A stretch of DNA of 25,280 bases from Candidatus Wallbacteria bacterium (GTDB taxonomy: Bacteria > Muiribacteriota > JAQTZZ01). Position numbers and translations under genes: made by a program. Position 1 is the first letter of the stretch. Each line of letters starts with the position of its first letter. Below are positions 1 to 8,020 of the stretch, one piece after another. The stretch spans positions 1 through 25,280 of the forward strand of contig JAQTZZ010000058.1 of assembly GCA_028687545.1 (NCBI GenBank), in the 5' to 3' direction. The notes under the pieces are model-generated. The model had not been told where the DNA came from and ran no database searches. It saw only the letters and a list, made by a program, of their open reading frames with translations.

Positions 1-1149
1 ATTGGTGGGGTTATGCAAGAAATCACGATGTTTGCTTTCCCGGCCTGGGAAAAATACACAAATGAATATCCTCAGCTCATATCTTATGGCATTTCTACGG
101 TTGAAATCCAGACCAACGGAATCAAGTACATGGTGGATCTGCTGGAAGCTTCTTTGCTGAAACCTACTGATATGGAGATCGACAGACGCAAGAAGGTCCT
201 GGATTTTTCCACCGGTTATTATTACTACAATGTGCCTGACGGGGCTTATTATGCGAAGCCCATGCTGCCTCCTGACACTATTGATTCGGGTGAAGTGATT
301 TTTAAGATTTCCGGTGAAGCATCAGTGAAAGCATGCTCAGGAATATTTTTTGTCAATTATGACGTGGCATTCAAGTATTACCCGTATTATCACGCTAAAT
401 TCCAGTGGCTTGTGAAATCCGAAAATTCCAGCGGGGATTACAGGTGCACAATCGACAACGGCCATGCTCTGATTTTCACTTCTACCGGACTGCCGTTCAC
501 TCCTACAAATGCCGGTACGATCCTGGCAGTAAATAATTACACCGGACTGTATCCTATTCCACAATACAGCTATCTGGAAGTGTTCAGGCTGCCTTCGCTT
601 CCCCCGTGCATACGCGGCAGCCGCCGCACCAGGGGCTGGGATACTCCTAATGTATTTAAACTGGCCCAAAGGTCAGACCCGAATATCACACCTGTGAACA
701 TTGATTTTTCTCCAGGCTTTCCGGAAAATCCGGTAATCCCCAAGACTGAGTTCGCACGGTTGTATGATGATACCGTCCACAATGACCATGTCTTAGGAGA
801 TCAGGTGCAGATGGCCGAACGGGTCTGCTGGGAAGCGCATGTCACTACACTGGACCTGCTATCCAAGCAAATGTGGGTGCCTTTGAATGCATTAATTTAT
901 GATGTAGATAATCCCTCAAACCCGCAATCACTGTTGAATATACTTGGAACCACTAAATTCGTAGTGGATGACGTCAGATTCCCGTCCCTGGATGATGCTT
1001 CAAGCCCTTCGAATTTCTATGGCGGCAGCGCTATAACTTTCATGAGTTACTTTCCCATGCTGGATGTTGACGGCTGCGGAACAGTCTCCCAGAGAGACAG
1101 GGACCGCTATCTGAACATCACTGGAGAAAAACATTATTGGGACTTTTAG
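1..1149 (+). CDS. Hypothetical protein with C-terminal EF-hand/dockerin-like loop (5' end uncertain)
   Basis: The reading frame is open to the left edge, so the gene may begin outside the window. An ATG at 13 is preceded by GGTGGGG, the same spacing and motif seen before the gene at 6593, so 13 is also a plausible true start (378 aa). From that start there is no signal peptide. The N-terminal half is rich in Tyr and Phe (a run of four Tyr near residue 70) and looks beta-rich. The last 30 residues contain DVDGCGTVSQRDRDRYL, which resembles one half of a dockerin or a degenerate EF-hand calcium loop (acidic or polar residues at loop positions 1, 3, 7, 9 and 12). This suggests an extracellular or surface protein, but no family is recognised. 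A dispersed repeat separates it from the next gene. Confidence 0.6.
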   Translation: MGGVMQEITMFAFPAWEKYTNEYPQLISYGISTVEIQTNGIKYMVDLLEASLLKPTDMEIDRRKKVLDFSTGYYYYNVPDGAYYAKPMLPPDTIDSGEVIFKISGEASVKACSGIFFVNYDVAFKYYPYYHAKFQWLVKSENSSGDYRCTIDNGHALIFTSTGLPFTPTNAGTILAVNNYTGLYPIPQYSYLEVFRLPSLPPCIRGSRRTRGWDTPNVFKLAQRSDPNITPVNIDFSPGFPENPVIPKTEFARLYDDTVHNDHVLGDQVQMAERVCWEAHVTTLDLLSKQMWVPLNALIYDVDNPSNPQSLLNILGTTKFVVDDVRFPSLDDASSPSNFYGGSAITFMSYFPMLDVDGCGTVSQRDRDRYLNITGEKHYWDF

Positions 1150-1154
1150 TAGAT

Positions 1155-1223
1155 GTTACAAAGCCCGAGCTTCGCGAGGGATTTGTTACAGCTACTTATC
1201 CCCGGAGCCTTGCGCAGGGGACT
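1155..1223. repeat. Dispersed CGCGAGG-type repeat, two degenerate tandem copies
   Basis: Copy 1 (1155-1190) holds CCCGAGCTTCGCGAGGGA and ends in GTTACA. Copy 2 (about 1199-1222) holds CCCCGGAGCCTTGCGCAGGGGA, the same layout with insertions. Copy 1 resembles the elements at 7198-7233 and 22774-22809 (shared CGCGAGG core, TACA end, about 36 bp). It fills the gap between the first gene and the O-antigen ligase, so an upstream extension of the ligase frame to 1137 would be repeat-encoded. Confidence 0.55.
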
Positions 1224-1229
1224 AACCTA

Positions 1230-2903
1230 ATGAATCTATTTTCAAAACCTTGGATATATCCCCTCCTTCTTTCCCCGCTCCTGATTTTTCCGTTCACAGA
1301 AGACATGTTTGTTTTTCCGAAGCGCGTTTTCTGCTGCATCTTTATTTCCATCACTCTGATCAGCATGCTGATGAAAAATTTCCGGAAAACAGAAATAGTC
1401 CTGCATTATGACCCGAGGGTTCTGAGTTGTCTTCTGATTTTTGTCTTAGTGCTGATTTACGGGATCATGATCAGCAGGATGGTCAACAGCGTGGAAACTG
1501 CGGCAGTCCTGATCCCCTGGCTTTTATTGTTCCTCTGCCTGCATGTTTCCGGGTGGGAGATCCAAGCTGAGGTGGTTTTTTTCAGGATCGCCGCTCTGGT
1601 CAGCCTTGCGGCCTGCTGCTATGGGATTCTGCAGAATCTGGGATTTGACTGGTTTCCAGTCGATTTTCCTGACTATCTGACTGAAAAACGGATCTTCTCC
1701 ACTCTAGGCAACAAGAACTTTCTCAGTAGTTTTTTGAGCATGAATCTGTTCACCTTTTTTTACCTCAAGGGCAGATGGAAAATGCTGATTATTATCCCTC
1801 TCTGCTCGATTTCCTGGTGGCTGTGCAGGGAAGCCATGCTGATGGCAGTGATAGAACTCACGGCAGCGCCTTTTTTCTTCGGCTTTTATGATAAAAAACG
1901 ACTGGCAGGGATTGCGCTTTTTTTTCTGATCCTCTGGTCCGGGATTCTGAGCTATAGATACGGTCAGGCAAGGCAATTGCAGACTCCGGTCCAGGAAGGG
2001 CGCTATACCACCAGTTATCAGCAGAGACTTCTGATCTGGGAGTCGGGCTTTGAAATGCTTAAACAGCACCCGTTCGGGGTCGGTCTGTCCAATTTCAGGA
2101 ATTTCTATTTTGTCTTTCAGGGAAAACTTGCCTCAAGGAACAGGGCTTTCGCCCCTTATGTCTGCAATGCCGAATATGCTCACAATGAGTATCTTCAGGC
2201 CCTCTGTGAATTCGGCGTGATCCCGGGCCTGCTCCTGATCATCTGCCTGCTGTATCCGGGCTACCTGCTGTGGATCCGGGGTTCGCCGCTGTTTCTCCCT
2301 GTAGCAGCGCTGGCTGCAGCTGCAATTTTATCTTTCCCGATTCATCTACCAGCCACTGGCGCTTATTTTTTAATCTATGCCGGGCTTGGGCTTTCCAGCC
2401 AGAGTCGTGAGTTCAGGCTGAATCTTAATCCACAGCTTAAATTGCTGGCCGCGATCTTGATCTTCTACCTTTCCTTTCTGATACTGTTTCAGACAACCCA
2501 GCTCGTTTCCGGCATCTACCTGAAAAAAGCCCTGGCAGGGGAAGAGAAATGCTTCAGGAAGGCATACAACTGCTTTCCAGGAGATGAGAGGCTCAACTAT
2601 GAAATAGGAATGTATTTCATGCAACGAAGCAGGTTCAGGGAAGCTATTCCTTTTTTTTCCTATTCAGCCAGGCTTTCCTACGAACCATCCAGGATTTTTG
2701 AGCTGGGACTGGCTTACTACCAGCTGGGGGAAAAGAAAATAGCGGAAATAAATTTTTCCAGGGTGCTGGAACTTGATCCATATCATTATTATGCACATCA
2801 ATACCTGGGGTCTATAATGGAGGAGGCAGGTGACTCGGAGGGTGCTGCCCGGGAATTCGGATTCTGCGGTGAAATCATCCGGGAAAAACTATGGAGATTT
2901 TAG
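1230..2903 (+). CDS. O-antigen ligase/polymerase-like membrane protein with C-terminal TPRs
   Basis: About 557 aa from ATG 1230, with AGGGG at 1216-1220 as ribosome binding site. The frame is open back to 1137, but that extension lies in repeat sequence. Residues 1 to about 410 are a series of hydrophobic helices, as in the Wzy_C/O-antigen ligase family (WaaL-like), which transfers or polymerises lipid-linked glycan at the periplasmic face of the inner membrane. Family motifs are GNKNFLSSF, HPFGVGLSNF and the large-loop motif AHNEYLQALCEFGVIPG, where His, Asn and Glu are typical. The last ~120 residues form two to three TPR-like helical pairs ending in LELDPYHYYAHQYLG. TPR-tailed members are common and may act in glycan ligation to lipid A or to proteins; the acceptor cannot be told. 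It heads a compact gene run. Confidence 0.82.
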   Translation: MNLFSKPWIYPLLLSPLLIFPFTEDMFVFPKRVFCCIFISITLISMLMKNFRKTEIVLHYDPRVLSCLLIFVLVLIYGIMISRMVNSVETAAVLIPWLLLFLCLHVSGWEIQAEVVFFRIAALVSLAACCYGILQNLGFDWFPVDFPDYLTEKRIFSTLGNKNFLSSFLSMNLFTFFYLKGRWKMLIIIPLCSISWWLCREAMLMAVIELTAAPFFFGFYDKKRLAGIALFFLILWSGILSYRYGQARQLQTPVQEGRYTTSYQQRLLIWESGFEMLKQHPFGVGLSNFRNFYFVFQGKLASRNRAFAPYVCNAEYAHNEYLQALCEFGVIPGLLLIICLLYPGYLLWIRGSPLFLPVAALAAAAILSFPIHLPATGAYFLIYAGLGLSSQSREFRLNLNPQLKLLAAILIFYLSFLILFQTTQLVSGIYLKKALAGEEKCFRKAYNCFPGDERLNYEIGMYFMQRSRFREAIPFFSYSARLSYEPSRIFELGLAYYQLGEKKIAEINFSRVLELDPYHYYAHQYLGSIMEEAGDSEGAAREFGFCGEIIREKLWRF

Positions 2904-2936
2904 AATACTGACGATAGGAAGGGACCTGGAGATAGG

Positions 2937-3461
2937 ATGGAAAAATGTTTCTGGATTTTCAATAAGCCCGCCAATTGCAGCTCCTTCAGAAAAAGAGGCA
3001 AGGATGATGTATTTAACTATCTGCCTCGAGGCAAGGACCTGCGGCTGATCGACGGACTGGATTTCAGAAGTCAGGGATTGATCATTGTCACTACTGACGC
3101 GGAATTTTCCAGTGCCTGCAGGAGAAATCCGCTTCCCAAAGTTTACAGGATGGAATGCAAATCCAGAGACTTTGATTTCGAACGTCTGAAATCCAGGGAA
3201 AAAGGCCTGCTGCTGGAAGGAAAGCTGTATCCATTCGAAGTCAAACTGTTTGGAAAAGCAGAACGGCATTTTAACCTTGAATTCAAAATTACCAGAGAAC
3301 CATACGGTTTTCTGCGCAGACTCGCTCTGATCTTCAAGATCAAGCCGCTCAGGATCGAACGGACGTCGCTCGGGTTGTTCCACCTTGGCCGGCTGGCACC
3401 GGGCACCTTCAGACCCATGAGCATCAAAGAAATCGGGATGGCAGAGGAAATGCTTAAATGA
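2937..3461 (+). CDS. RsuA/RluB-family pseudouridine synthase, minimal form
   Basis: 174 aa. It resembles the catalytic domain of the RsuA/RluB/RluE/RluF family, which isomerises specific rRNA uridines. The N-terminal FNKPANCSS matches the KPxGxxS opening. IDGLDFRSQGLIIVTTDAEF at residues 38-57 matches the GRLDxxTxGLLLLTNDG active-site motif, with D42 as likely catalytic Asp. The tail RIERTSLGLFHLGRLAPGTF matches the conserved RIxxGxxxLxxLxxGxxR end. There is no N-terminal S4 RNA-binding domain, and the normally conserved Gly-Arg before Leu-Asp is Asp-Gly, so activity is uncertain. The start follows GGAGATAGG. Its stop overlaps the next start (ATGA at 3458), implying translational coupling to the M16 protease. 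Confidence 0.72.
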   Translation: MEKCFWIFNKPANCSSFRKRGKDDVFNYLPRGKDLRLIDGLDFRSQGLIIVTTDAEFSSACRRNPLPKVYRMECKSRDFDFERLKSREKGLLLEGKLYPFEVKLFGKAERHFNLEFKITREPYGFLRRLALIFKIKPLRIERTSLGLFHLGRLAPGTFRPMSIKEIGMAEEMLK

Positions 3462-4690
3462 TCATCAAAAAAAAAATTTCAGACGCTGTCTTGTTAATGC
3501 AAAACCTGGCTGAATTTGAGACGATCAGTCTCGGGATCTGGGTAAAATGTGGAAGCATCTTTGAGAACAACAAGCTCAACGGTATTTCACATTTTATCGA
3601 ACACATGGTCTTCAAAGGCACCGGAAACAGAAGCGCACGTGACATCGCAGAAGAGCTGGACCTGATCGGCGGCCAGGTAAACGCTTTTTCTGCCAAGGAG
3701 TATACCTGCTTCTATGGCAGAGTCACCACCAGGAATCTGGAGCAGGCAGTCGATATCCTTTTCGACATTGTCTTGAATCCAGCTTTTAAGGAAGAGGATT
3801 TTGTCAAAGAAAAGAATGTGATCCTGGAAGAAATCAAGATGTACGAAGATACTCCGGATGAAATAATCCATGACTTGCTGCCGCTGCACATCTTCCATGA
3901 CTCCAGCTTGAAACTCCCCATTCTGGGTTCTCCGGACAGCCTGTCCGGCATTACCCTTGCAGATCTGGAAAATTACTATCGCAAAAATTATGTAAGCTCC
4001 AACATGATCATCTCAGTCTGCGGGAAAATAAACTGCGATCAGATTGAGTCACTGATCAGACCGAGAATTGAAGCTGCAGCAGGAAAAATCAGAAAGCGGA
4101 CTCCAGGCAAAGGCGGGGGAAGTTTCTGCAATGGAGCCTGGCACAAGGAAAAAAACATTGAACAATGCCACCTCCTGATCGGATTTCCCGGAATTTCACA
4201 ACTCGACAGAAGACTTTACAGCCTGAATCTCCTGAACAACGTACTGGACGGGAGCATGAGTTCGAGAATTTTCCAGAAAATAAGGGAGGACATGGGCCAG
4301 GCCTATTCCACATATTCTTACCTGCTGAATTACATGAATCAGGGACTTTACGCGATCTATGCTGCCTGCGACCCTAAAAACATTCCTGCTGTCACTGAAT
4401 CCATCTGGAATGAAATCAATAAGCTGAAAAAAGAGGGAATCACGGACAGGGAACTCCAGATTTCTAAAAATCAGTATATCAGCAGCCTGTATCTGTCGAT
4501 GGAAAGTACATACAACAGGATGCTGAGGATGGCGAAATACGAATTTTATTACAGCCGGAACATCCCATTGTCGGAAGTCGTAAGCCGGATTGAGGAAATC
4601 GACCGTGACGATCTTCTGAAGGCTGCTGATGACATACTTTCTGAGGAAAAGTCTTTTATGGTGACTGTTGGAGCAAAAAGCGGAGGATAA
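3458..4690 (+). CDS. M16-family zinc metalloprotease (insulinase/processing-peptidase type)
   Basis: 410 aa, the usual length for single-chain bacterial M16B proteases of the YmxG/PqqL-like group. The inverted zinc motif HFIEH is at residues 45-49 (H45 and H49 ligands, E48 catalytic), and the distal ligand is E125 in VILEEIKMYED, 76 residues after H49, the family spacing. The second half carries the inactive homologous domain, with GQAYSTYSYL resembling the substrate-binding motif of the family. The protein probably degrades or processes peptides; no signal peptide is present, so it is likely cytoplasmic. It overlaps the pseudouridine synthase by 4 bp and ends 1 bp before the M24 peptidase gene, giving a peptidase pair in one transcript. 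Confidence 0.9.
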   Translation: MIIKKKISDAVLLMQNLAEFETISLGIWVKCGSIFENNKLNGISHFIEHMVFKGTGNRSARDIAEELDLIGGQVNAFSAKEYTCFYGRVTTRNLEQAVDILFDIVLNPAFKEEDFVKEKNVILEEIKMYEDTPDEIIHDLLPLHIFHDSSLKLPILGSPDSLSGITLADLENYYRKNYVSSNMIISVCGKINCDQIESLIRPRIEAAAGKIRKRTPGKGGGSFCNGAWHKEKNIEQCHLLIGFPGISQLDRRLYSLNLLNNVLDGSMSSRIFQKIREDMGQAYSTYSYLLNYMNQGLYAIYAACDPKNIPAVTESIWNEINKLKKEGITDRELQISKNQYISSLYLSMESTYNRMLRMAKYEFYYSRNIPLSEVVSRIEEIDRDDLLKAADDILSEEKSFMVTVGAKSGG

Positions 4691-4691
4691 G

Positions 4692-5765
4692 ATGAGTTTG
4701 CAGACGAGGATCAGCTCTCTCCAGAAAATCGTGCGGGAAAACGGATACGATGGTTTTCTGATTTATTCGCCGGAAAACCTCTTTTACCTGACTTCCTTTT
4801 ACGCTACCGAATATGGATATTTACTGGTCACTGAGAAAAAAGTGTTTCTGCTGACTAATTTCATTTATAAAGAGCAGGCCCTGGACTGTTTTAAGAAAAT
4901 CAAGGGTGAAATCGTAGACTGCAAAGGTAAATGCATTGAATTTCTGAGGGAGAATCTGAAAAAAAACGGTAAATATTACATTGAAGGCGTAATTCCTCAT
5001 TATATTTACAAAAGTCTAAGCAGTGAACTGATAGGGATCAAACTGGATTCCAACGTCGAGATCCTGAAAAAAATGAGAATGATCAAGGAAAAAGATGAGA
5101 TCAAATCAATTACTGAAGCCATTGAACTGACGGAGAAAGGCTTTGATTACATCAGAAAAGTGATTAAACCGGGACTCAGCGAACTTGAAATCAAAGCTGA
5201 ACTGGAGTATTTCCTCGCCAGGCACGGGGCCGAGAAAATGTCTTTTGACAGCATCATAGCTGCAGGGAAGAATTCTGCTTATCCTCATGCCAAGACCGGA
5301 AACGGCAAAGTCAAAAAAGGTGATTTCCTGAAAATGGATTTCGGTATTTTCCAGGGGCATTACTGCTCAGACATGACACGTACAGTCGGCATCGGAAGCT
5401 TAAACCGGAAACAGCTGGAAATCTATCATGTCGTGCTGGAAGCCCAGCTTGCTGCCATGGACGGAATCAGACCGGGCATGAAGGGCAGGGAAGCCCACGA
5501 GCTTGCCGGTAATGTGATCGCCAGAGCCGGTTACGGGGATTACTTCGGCCATGGACTTGGTCATGGAGTTGGACTGGAAGTACATGAAGGACCAAGACTG
5601 TCTGCCATGTCCGAAGATGAACTTAAACCTGGGATGGTGGTGACTGTGGAACCGGGAATTTATCTGCCCGGGCTGGGTGGAGTGAGAATCGAAGACATTG
5701 TCGTGATTGAAAAAAAAGGCTGCCGCAGTTTGAATCATGCCTGCAAGGAACTTGTCCTGCTATAA
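4692..5765 (+). CDS. M24-family Xaa-Pro aminopeptidase/dipeptidase
   Basis: 357 aa from ATG 4692, chosen because GGAGGA lies at 4683-4688; an in-frame ATG at 4668 lies inside the preceding gene and lacks a binding site. Residues 1 to about 125 are a creatinase-type N-terminal domain (YSPENLFYLTSF). The pita-bread catalytic domain follows, with dinuclear-metal ligands in DFGIFQGHYCSDMTRT (D216, D227), in GHGLGHGVGLEVHEGP (His), in TVEPGIYLPG (Glu) and in VRIED (Glu). Family members remove the residue before proline from peptides in the cytoplasm. Its position after the M16 protease suggests joint peptide turnover. Whether the true substrate is a dipeptide or a longer peptide cannot be read from sequence. 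Confidence 0.9.
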   Translation: MSLQTRISSLQKIVRENGYDGFLIYSPENLFYLTSFYATEYGYLLVTEKKVFLLTNFIYKEQALDCFKKIKGEIVDCKGKCIEFLRENLKKNGKYYIEGVIPHYIYKSLSSELIGIKLDSNVEILKKMRMIKEKDEIKSITEAIELTEKGFDYIRKVIKPGLSELEIKAELEYFLARHGAEKMSFDSIIAAGKNSAYPHAKTGNGKVKKGDFLKMDFGIFQGHYCSDMTRTVGIGSLNRKQLEIYHVVLEAQLAAMDGIRPGMKGREAHELAGNVIARAGYGDYFGHGLGHGVGLEVHEGPRLSAMSEDELKPGMVVTVEPGIYLPGLGGVRIEDIVVIEKKGCRSLNHACKELVLL

Positions 5766-5776
5766 GGAGGTATCTC

Positions 5777-6412
5777 ATGAAAAAGCATCTGCTGGTTTAC
5801 CTGCTTCTTACAAGCTGGCTGTATTGCTTTGCCGATTCCATTCTCAGTTTCGATCTTCCAAAGGATTATATTGACAAGAGAGACAGGAAAAAACTGCTGC
5901 TTTCGATCAAAATCCCCGCTGAACTCAATTCTGACCAGGAAGCTGTCACCAAGAAAAAAATCGACACTTCTTATGTCGAACTTGCCCCCTGGACTCCCAA
6001 TACGAAACCCCTGGACTATGAAAAATTGAATCTCCTGGCTTCCAAAGGCCTGATCACAGGCACCTCGGATTATCTGCTGAAGGCAGGCCGGATCAAAAAC
6101 AGGTATGACATCTGCAACATGCTTTCCTGCATCTATCATATTCTTTTCAGGCGCGACAAGGAAGATCTGATCGAGATGGGAGTGAACAAGGATGATATCT
6201 TTTTTGTGGAAGCCATGTTCAACCAGTTCAGCGAAGAGCTGAAATCCTACTCCGAAATAGATCAGAACGCCATCAAGGAAAGGCTGAAGCTTCTGAAGAA
6301 ACAGCTTAAAGGCGGCCGGGGTGAGGTACGCGTGGTAGAGGTTCAGGAAGAGGACGACGGATCGACACTGCTGTACCTGACTCTGCAGGAAGACAAAGAA
6401 AAGGTGAAATAG
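5777..6412 (+). CDS. Secreted protein with SLH-like segment
   Basis: 211 aa, preceded by a strong AAGGAGG at 5764-5770 and only 11 bp after the aminopeptidase gene. Residues 1-19 are a signal peptide (MKKHLLVYLLLTSWLYCFA). Residues about 66-120 read ELAPWTPNTKPLDY, then LASKGLITG, then RIKNRYDICNML. This is the order seen in S-layer-homology-like segments of outer-membrane porins: a W or Y followed by a loop, then KGLIxG, then TRYE-like. Such segments bind peptidoglycan-linked polymer in diderms. No beta-barrel follows; the C-terminal part is charged and helical, ending in an acidic stretch. It may be a periplasmic cell-wall-binding protein. The SLH assignment rests on pattern only. Confidence 0.6.
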   Translation: MKKHLLVYLLLTSWLYCFADSILSFDLPKDYIDKRDRKKLLLSIKIPAELNSDQEAVTKKKIDTSYVELAPWTPNTKPLDYEKLNLLASKGLITGTSDYLLKAGRIKNRYDICNMLSCIYHILFRRDKEDLIEMGVNKDDIFFVEAMFNQFSEELKSYSEIDQNAIKERLKLLKKQLKGGRGEVRVVEVQEEDDGSTLLYLTLQEDKEKVK

Positions 6413-6535
6413 GGGTAACTTACCAACATACAAACATCTAAACCTACCAACTTCAAGGGATGGAAGAGCGACAAAAGTGAGCATCGATTGAAGCAACACG
6501 ACCGGCTGACCATTGCTGATGTATTGCGATTTCGC

Positions 6536-6564
6536 TTGCCAATTTCCATTGGCTGGACTATAAT
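6536..6564 (+). promoter_or_regulatory. Sigma70-like promoter for the gene at 6593
   Basis: TTGCCA at 6536-6541, a 17-bp spacer, and a consensus TATAAT at 6559-6564. The -35 matches consensus at five of six positions. It lies 29 bp upstream of the ATG at 6593, in a 180-bp gap after the preceding operon. The stretch CGCTTGCCAA that contains the -35 is also found around the pckA -35 box. Confidence 0.75.
6538..6553. promoter_or_regulatory. Inverted repeat overlapping promoter, possible operator
   Basis: GCCAAT, a TTCC spacer and ATTGGC form a perfect 6-bp inverted repeat that covers the end of the -35 box and the first part of the spacer. A protein bound there would block RNA polymerase. No regulator is encoded next to it, so the role is inferred from position only. 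Confidence 0.35.
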
Positions 6565-6592
6565 ATGTTTAAGAATATAAGTGGTGGGGATT

Positions 6593-7141
6593 ATGAAAAC
6601 ATTAACAGTGGTCTTGCTCCTGATCTGTATCTCATCAGCCTTCGCCGATTATCAGAAAGCACAATCTCTCTATCAGGACTCCATTAAAATGCTGGAAGCC
6701 GGTGATGTTGCCAAAGCCTTTGACACGTATCAGGCGGCGGTTTCCTGCGATAATTCAATACTCACCCTGAAAAACCAGGTGCTGGCGGAATTCCAGCTCA
6801 AAAAAATGGAAAAGGAAACTTCGCTGATCAACCTGGCCAAGGCGTATTTTATCTGCGGTAATTATCTCAAGACTTCAGGTTTTGTCAAGAAAATATTCAT
6901 CCTTTTCCCATCCACTTCAAAAGAATACTGGGAAGCTTCCGCGCTGCAGGATCAGGTTAACAGGATCGAACGTGACCAGATCCAGGAAAAACCCGGGGAA
7001 GCTCGTGAAAAATACGTTAAAAACTCAGAAGTGGAATTCGCCAAGGAAAACAAACAGGAATTCTTCCGCTCCAGCTCAAAGGAGAGGGGCAGCAATAAGG
7101 ATAGAAGCTCTTCCAGAGAGAACTATTCCAGCAACAACTGA
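6593..7141 (+). CDS. Secreted TPR-like protein with Ser/Arg-rich tail
   Basis: 182 aa from ATG 6593 with GGTGGGG just upstream; an in-frame GTG at 6581 is less likely because the signal peptide begins at the ATG. Residues 1-19 (MKTLTVVLLLICISSAFA) are a clear signal peptide. Residues about 20-125 form helical pairs of the TPR kind, with AGDVAKAFDTYQAAVSCD and LINLAKAYFICGNYLKTS. The last ~45 residues are low in complexity and rich in Glu, Lys, Arg, Ser and Asn. The protein probably acts in the periplasm as a scaffold or partner-binding factor; no enzyme motif is seen. It is a single-gene transcript bounded by its own promoter and terminator. Confidence 0.7.
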   Translation: MKTLTVVLLLICISSAFADYQKAQSLYQDSIKMLEAGDVAKAFDTYQAAVSCDNSILTLKNQVLAEFQLKKMEKETSLINLAKAYFICGNYLKTSGFVKKIFILFPSTSKEYWEASALQDQVNRIERDQIQEKPGEAREKYVKNSEVEFAKENKQEFFRSSSKERGSNKDRSSSRENYSSNN

Positions 7142-7161
7142 CAATTTGGCTCTGCAAAACA

Positions 7162-7196
7162 AATACCCTTACATTGCGTGAGGGTATTTTTATTTT
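7162..7196 (+). terminator. Rho-independent terminator
   Basis: AATACCCTTAC pairs with GTGAGGGTATT (11-bp stem with one G-T pair, 5-nt loop ATTGC), followed directly by a T-rich tract to 7196. It sits 20 bp after the stop of the secreted TPR-like gene. Confidence 0.9.
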
Positions 7197-7197
7197 C

Positions 7198-7233
7198 TGT
7201 TAGAAATCTGAGTTACGCGAGGATTTCGTTACA
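7198..7233. repeat. Dispersed CGCGAGG-type repeat, second locus
   Basis: A 36-bp stretch starting TGTTAGAAATCTGAG, with core CGCGAGG and end GTTACA. It aligns with copy 1 at 1155-1190 and with 22774-22809. It lies between the terminator of one gene and the promoter region of dapH. Confidence 0.5.
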
Positions 7234-7268
7234 TTTTTTGATTTTTTTAATCGAAAAGTCATCGATGC

Positions 7269-7279
7269 TATGATAAAAT
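7269..7279 (+). promoter_or_regulatory. Possible -10 region for the dapH operon
   Basis: TATGATAAAAT at 7269-7279 contains a TATGAT hexamer 50 bp before the dapH start. The identical 11-mer occurs at 13214-13224 before the Sel1-repeat gene. No good -35 is seen at the usual distance (TTTAAT at 7246), so the call is weak. Confidence 0.35.
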
Positions 7280-7318
7280 TCTCTTCTGACAGAGATTATT
7301 AAACATAAGGAGCAGCCC

Positions 7319-8020
7319 ATGCCCCAGGATTATGAAGTCATTGCCCAGCTGATCAAGACATCCAGGAAAAAGACCCCGGTCAAAGTATATCTGAGCGGGA
7401 AATTGTCCGGAATCGACTGGAAAAACAGCTTTTTCGGGAACGATGATTTTGGAATTTACATCGGCGAATGGCAGGAATTTTCAGAAATACTGTCAGCAAA
7501 TGCTCAGAAAATCAAGCATTACTGCCTGGAGAACAGCTGCCGCAACTCGGCGCTGCCGATCGCTGACTATAAAGCTTACGAAGCCAGGATCGAACCAGGA
7601 GCGATTATCAGGGACGGGGTGAAGATCGGAAAGAATGCCGTAGTCCTGATGGGAGCAGTGATCAACATCGGAGCCGAGATCGGCGAGCGGACCATGATCG
7701 ACATGAACTGCGTGATCGGCGCCAGAGCCATCATCGGAACTGACACACACATCGGGGCTGGAGCAGTAATTGCAGGAGTGCTGGAGCCGCCTTCCGCGGA
7801 CCCGGTCAGGATCGGAAATCATGTACTGGTCGGGGCAAACGCAGTGGTACTGGAAGGAGTGATCGTAGGCAGCCATTCAGTGATCGGAGCCGGCAGTGTT
7901 GTCACAAAAGACATTCCTGATTATTCCGTAGCCATTGGTTCTCCGGCGCGGGTCGTGAAGAAAGTCGACGATGCTGTCAAGGATAAGACCAGGCTGCTGG
8001 CCGAACTGAGAGAACTCTGA
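7319..8020 (+). CDS. dapH: Tetrahydrodipicolinate N-acetyltransferase
   Basis: 233 aa, close to the Bacillus DapH length. It transfers acetyl from acetyl-CoA to tetrahydrodipicolinate in the acetylated branch of the diaminopimelate/lysine pathway (peptidoglycan and lysine precursor), in the cytoplasm. The N-terminal region has the DapH-specific [13 protein letters not shown] pattern and FGEW-like IYIGEW. Residues about 93-205 form a left-handed beta-helix of hexapeptide repeats ([33 protein letters not shown]), which makes the trimeric active site. AAGGAG at 7307-7312 sets the start. The TGA overlaps the next ATG by one base, so the ArgD-like aminotransferase is translationally coupled and is likely the next enzyme in the route. 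Confidence 0.92.
   Translation: MPQDYEVIAQLIKTSRKKTPVKVYLSGKLSGIDWKNSFFGNDDFGIYIGEWQEFSEILSANAQKIKHYCLENSCRNSALPIADYKAYEARIEPGAIIRDGVKIGKNAVVLMGAVINIGAEIGERTMIDMNCVIGARAIIGTDTHIGAGAVIAGVLEPPSADPVRIGNHVLVGANAVVLEGVIVGSHSVIGAGSVVTKDIPDYSVAIGSPARVVKKVDDAVKDKTRLLAELREL

Noticed and set aside
337-669. Antisense ORFs within the first gene and similar ones opposite nadE and pckA
   Set aside because: They lie fully inside well-supported genes on the other strand and have no family motifs.
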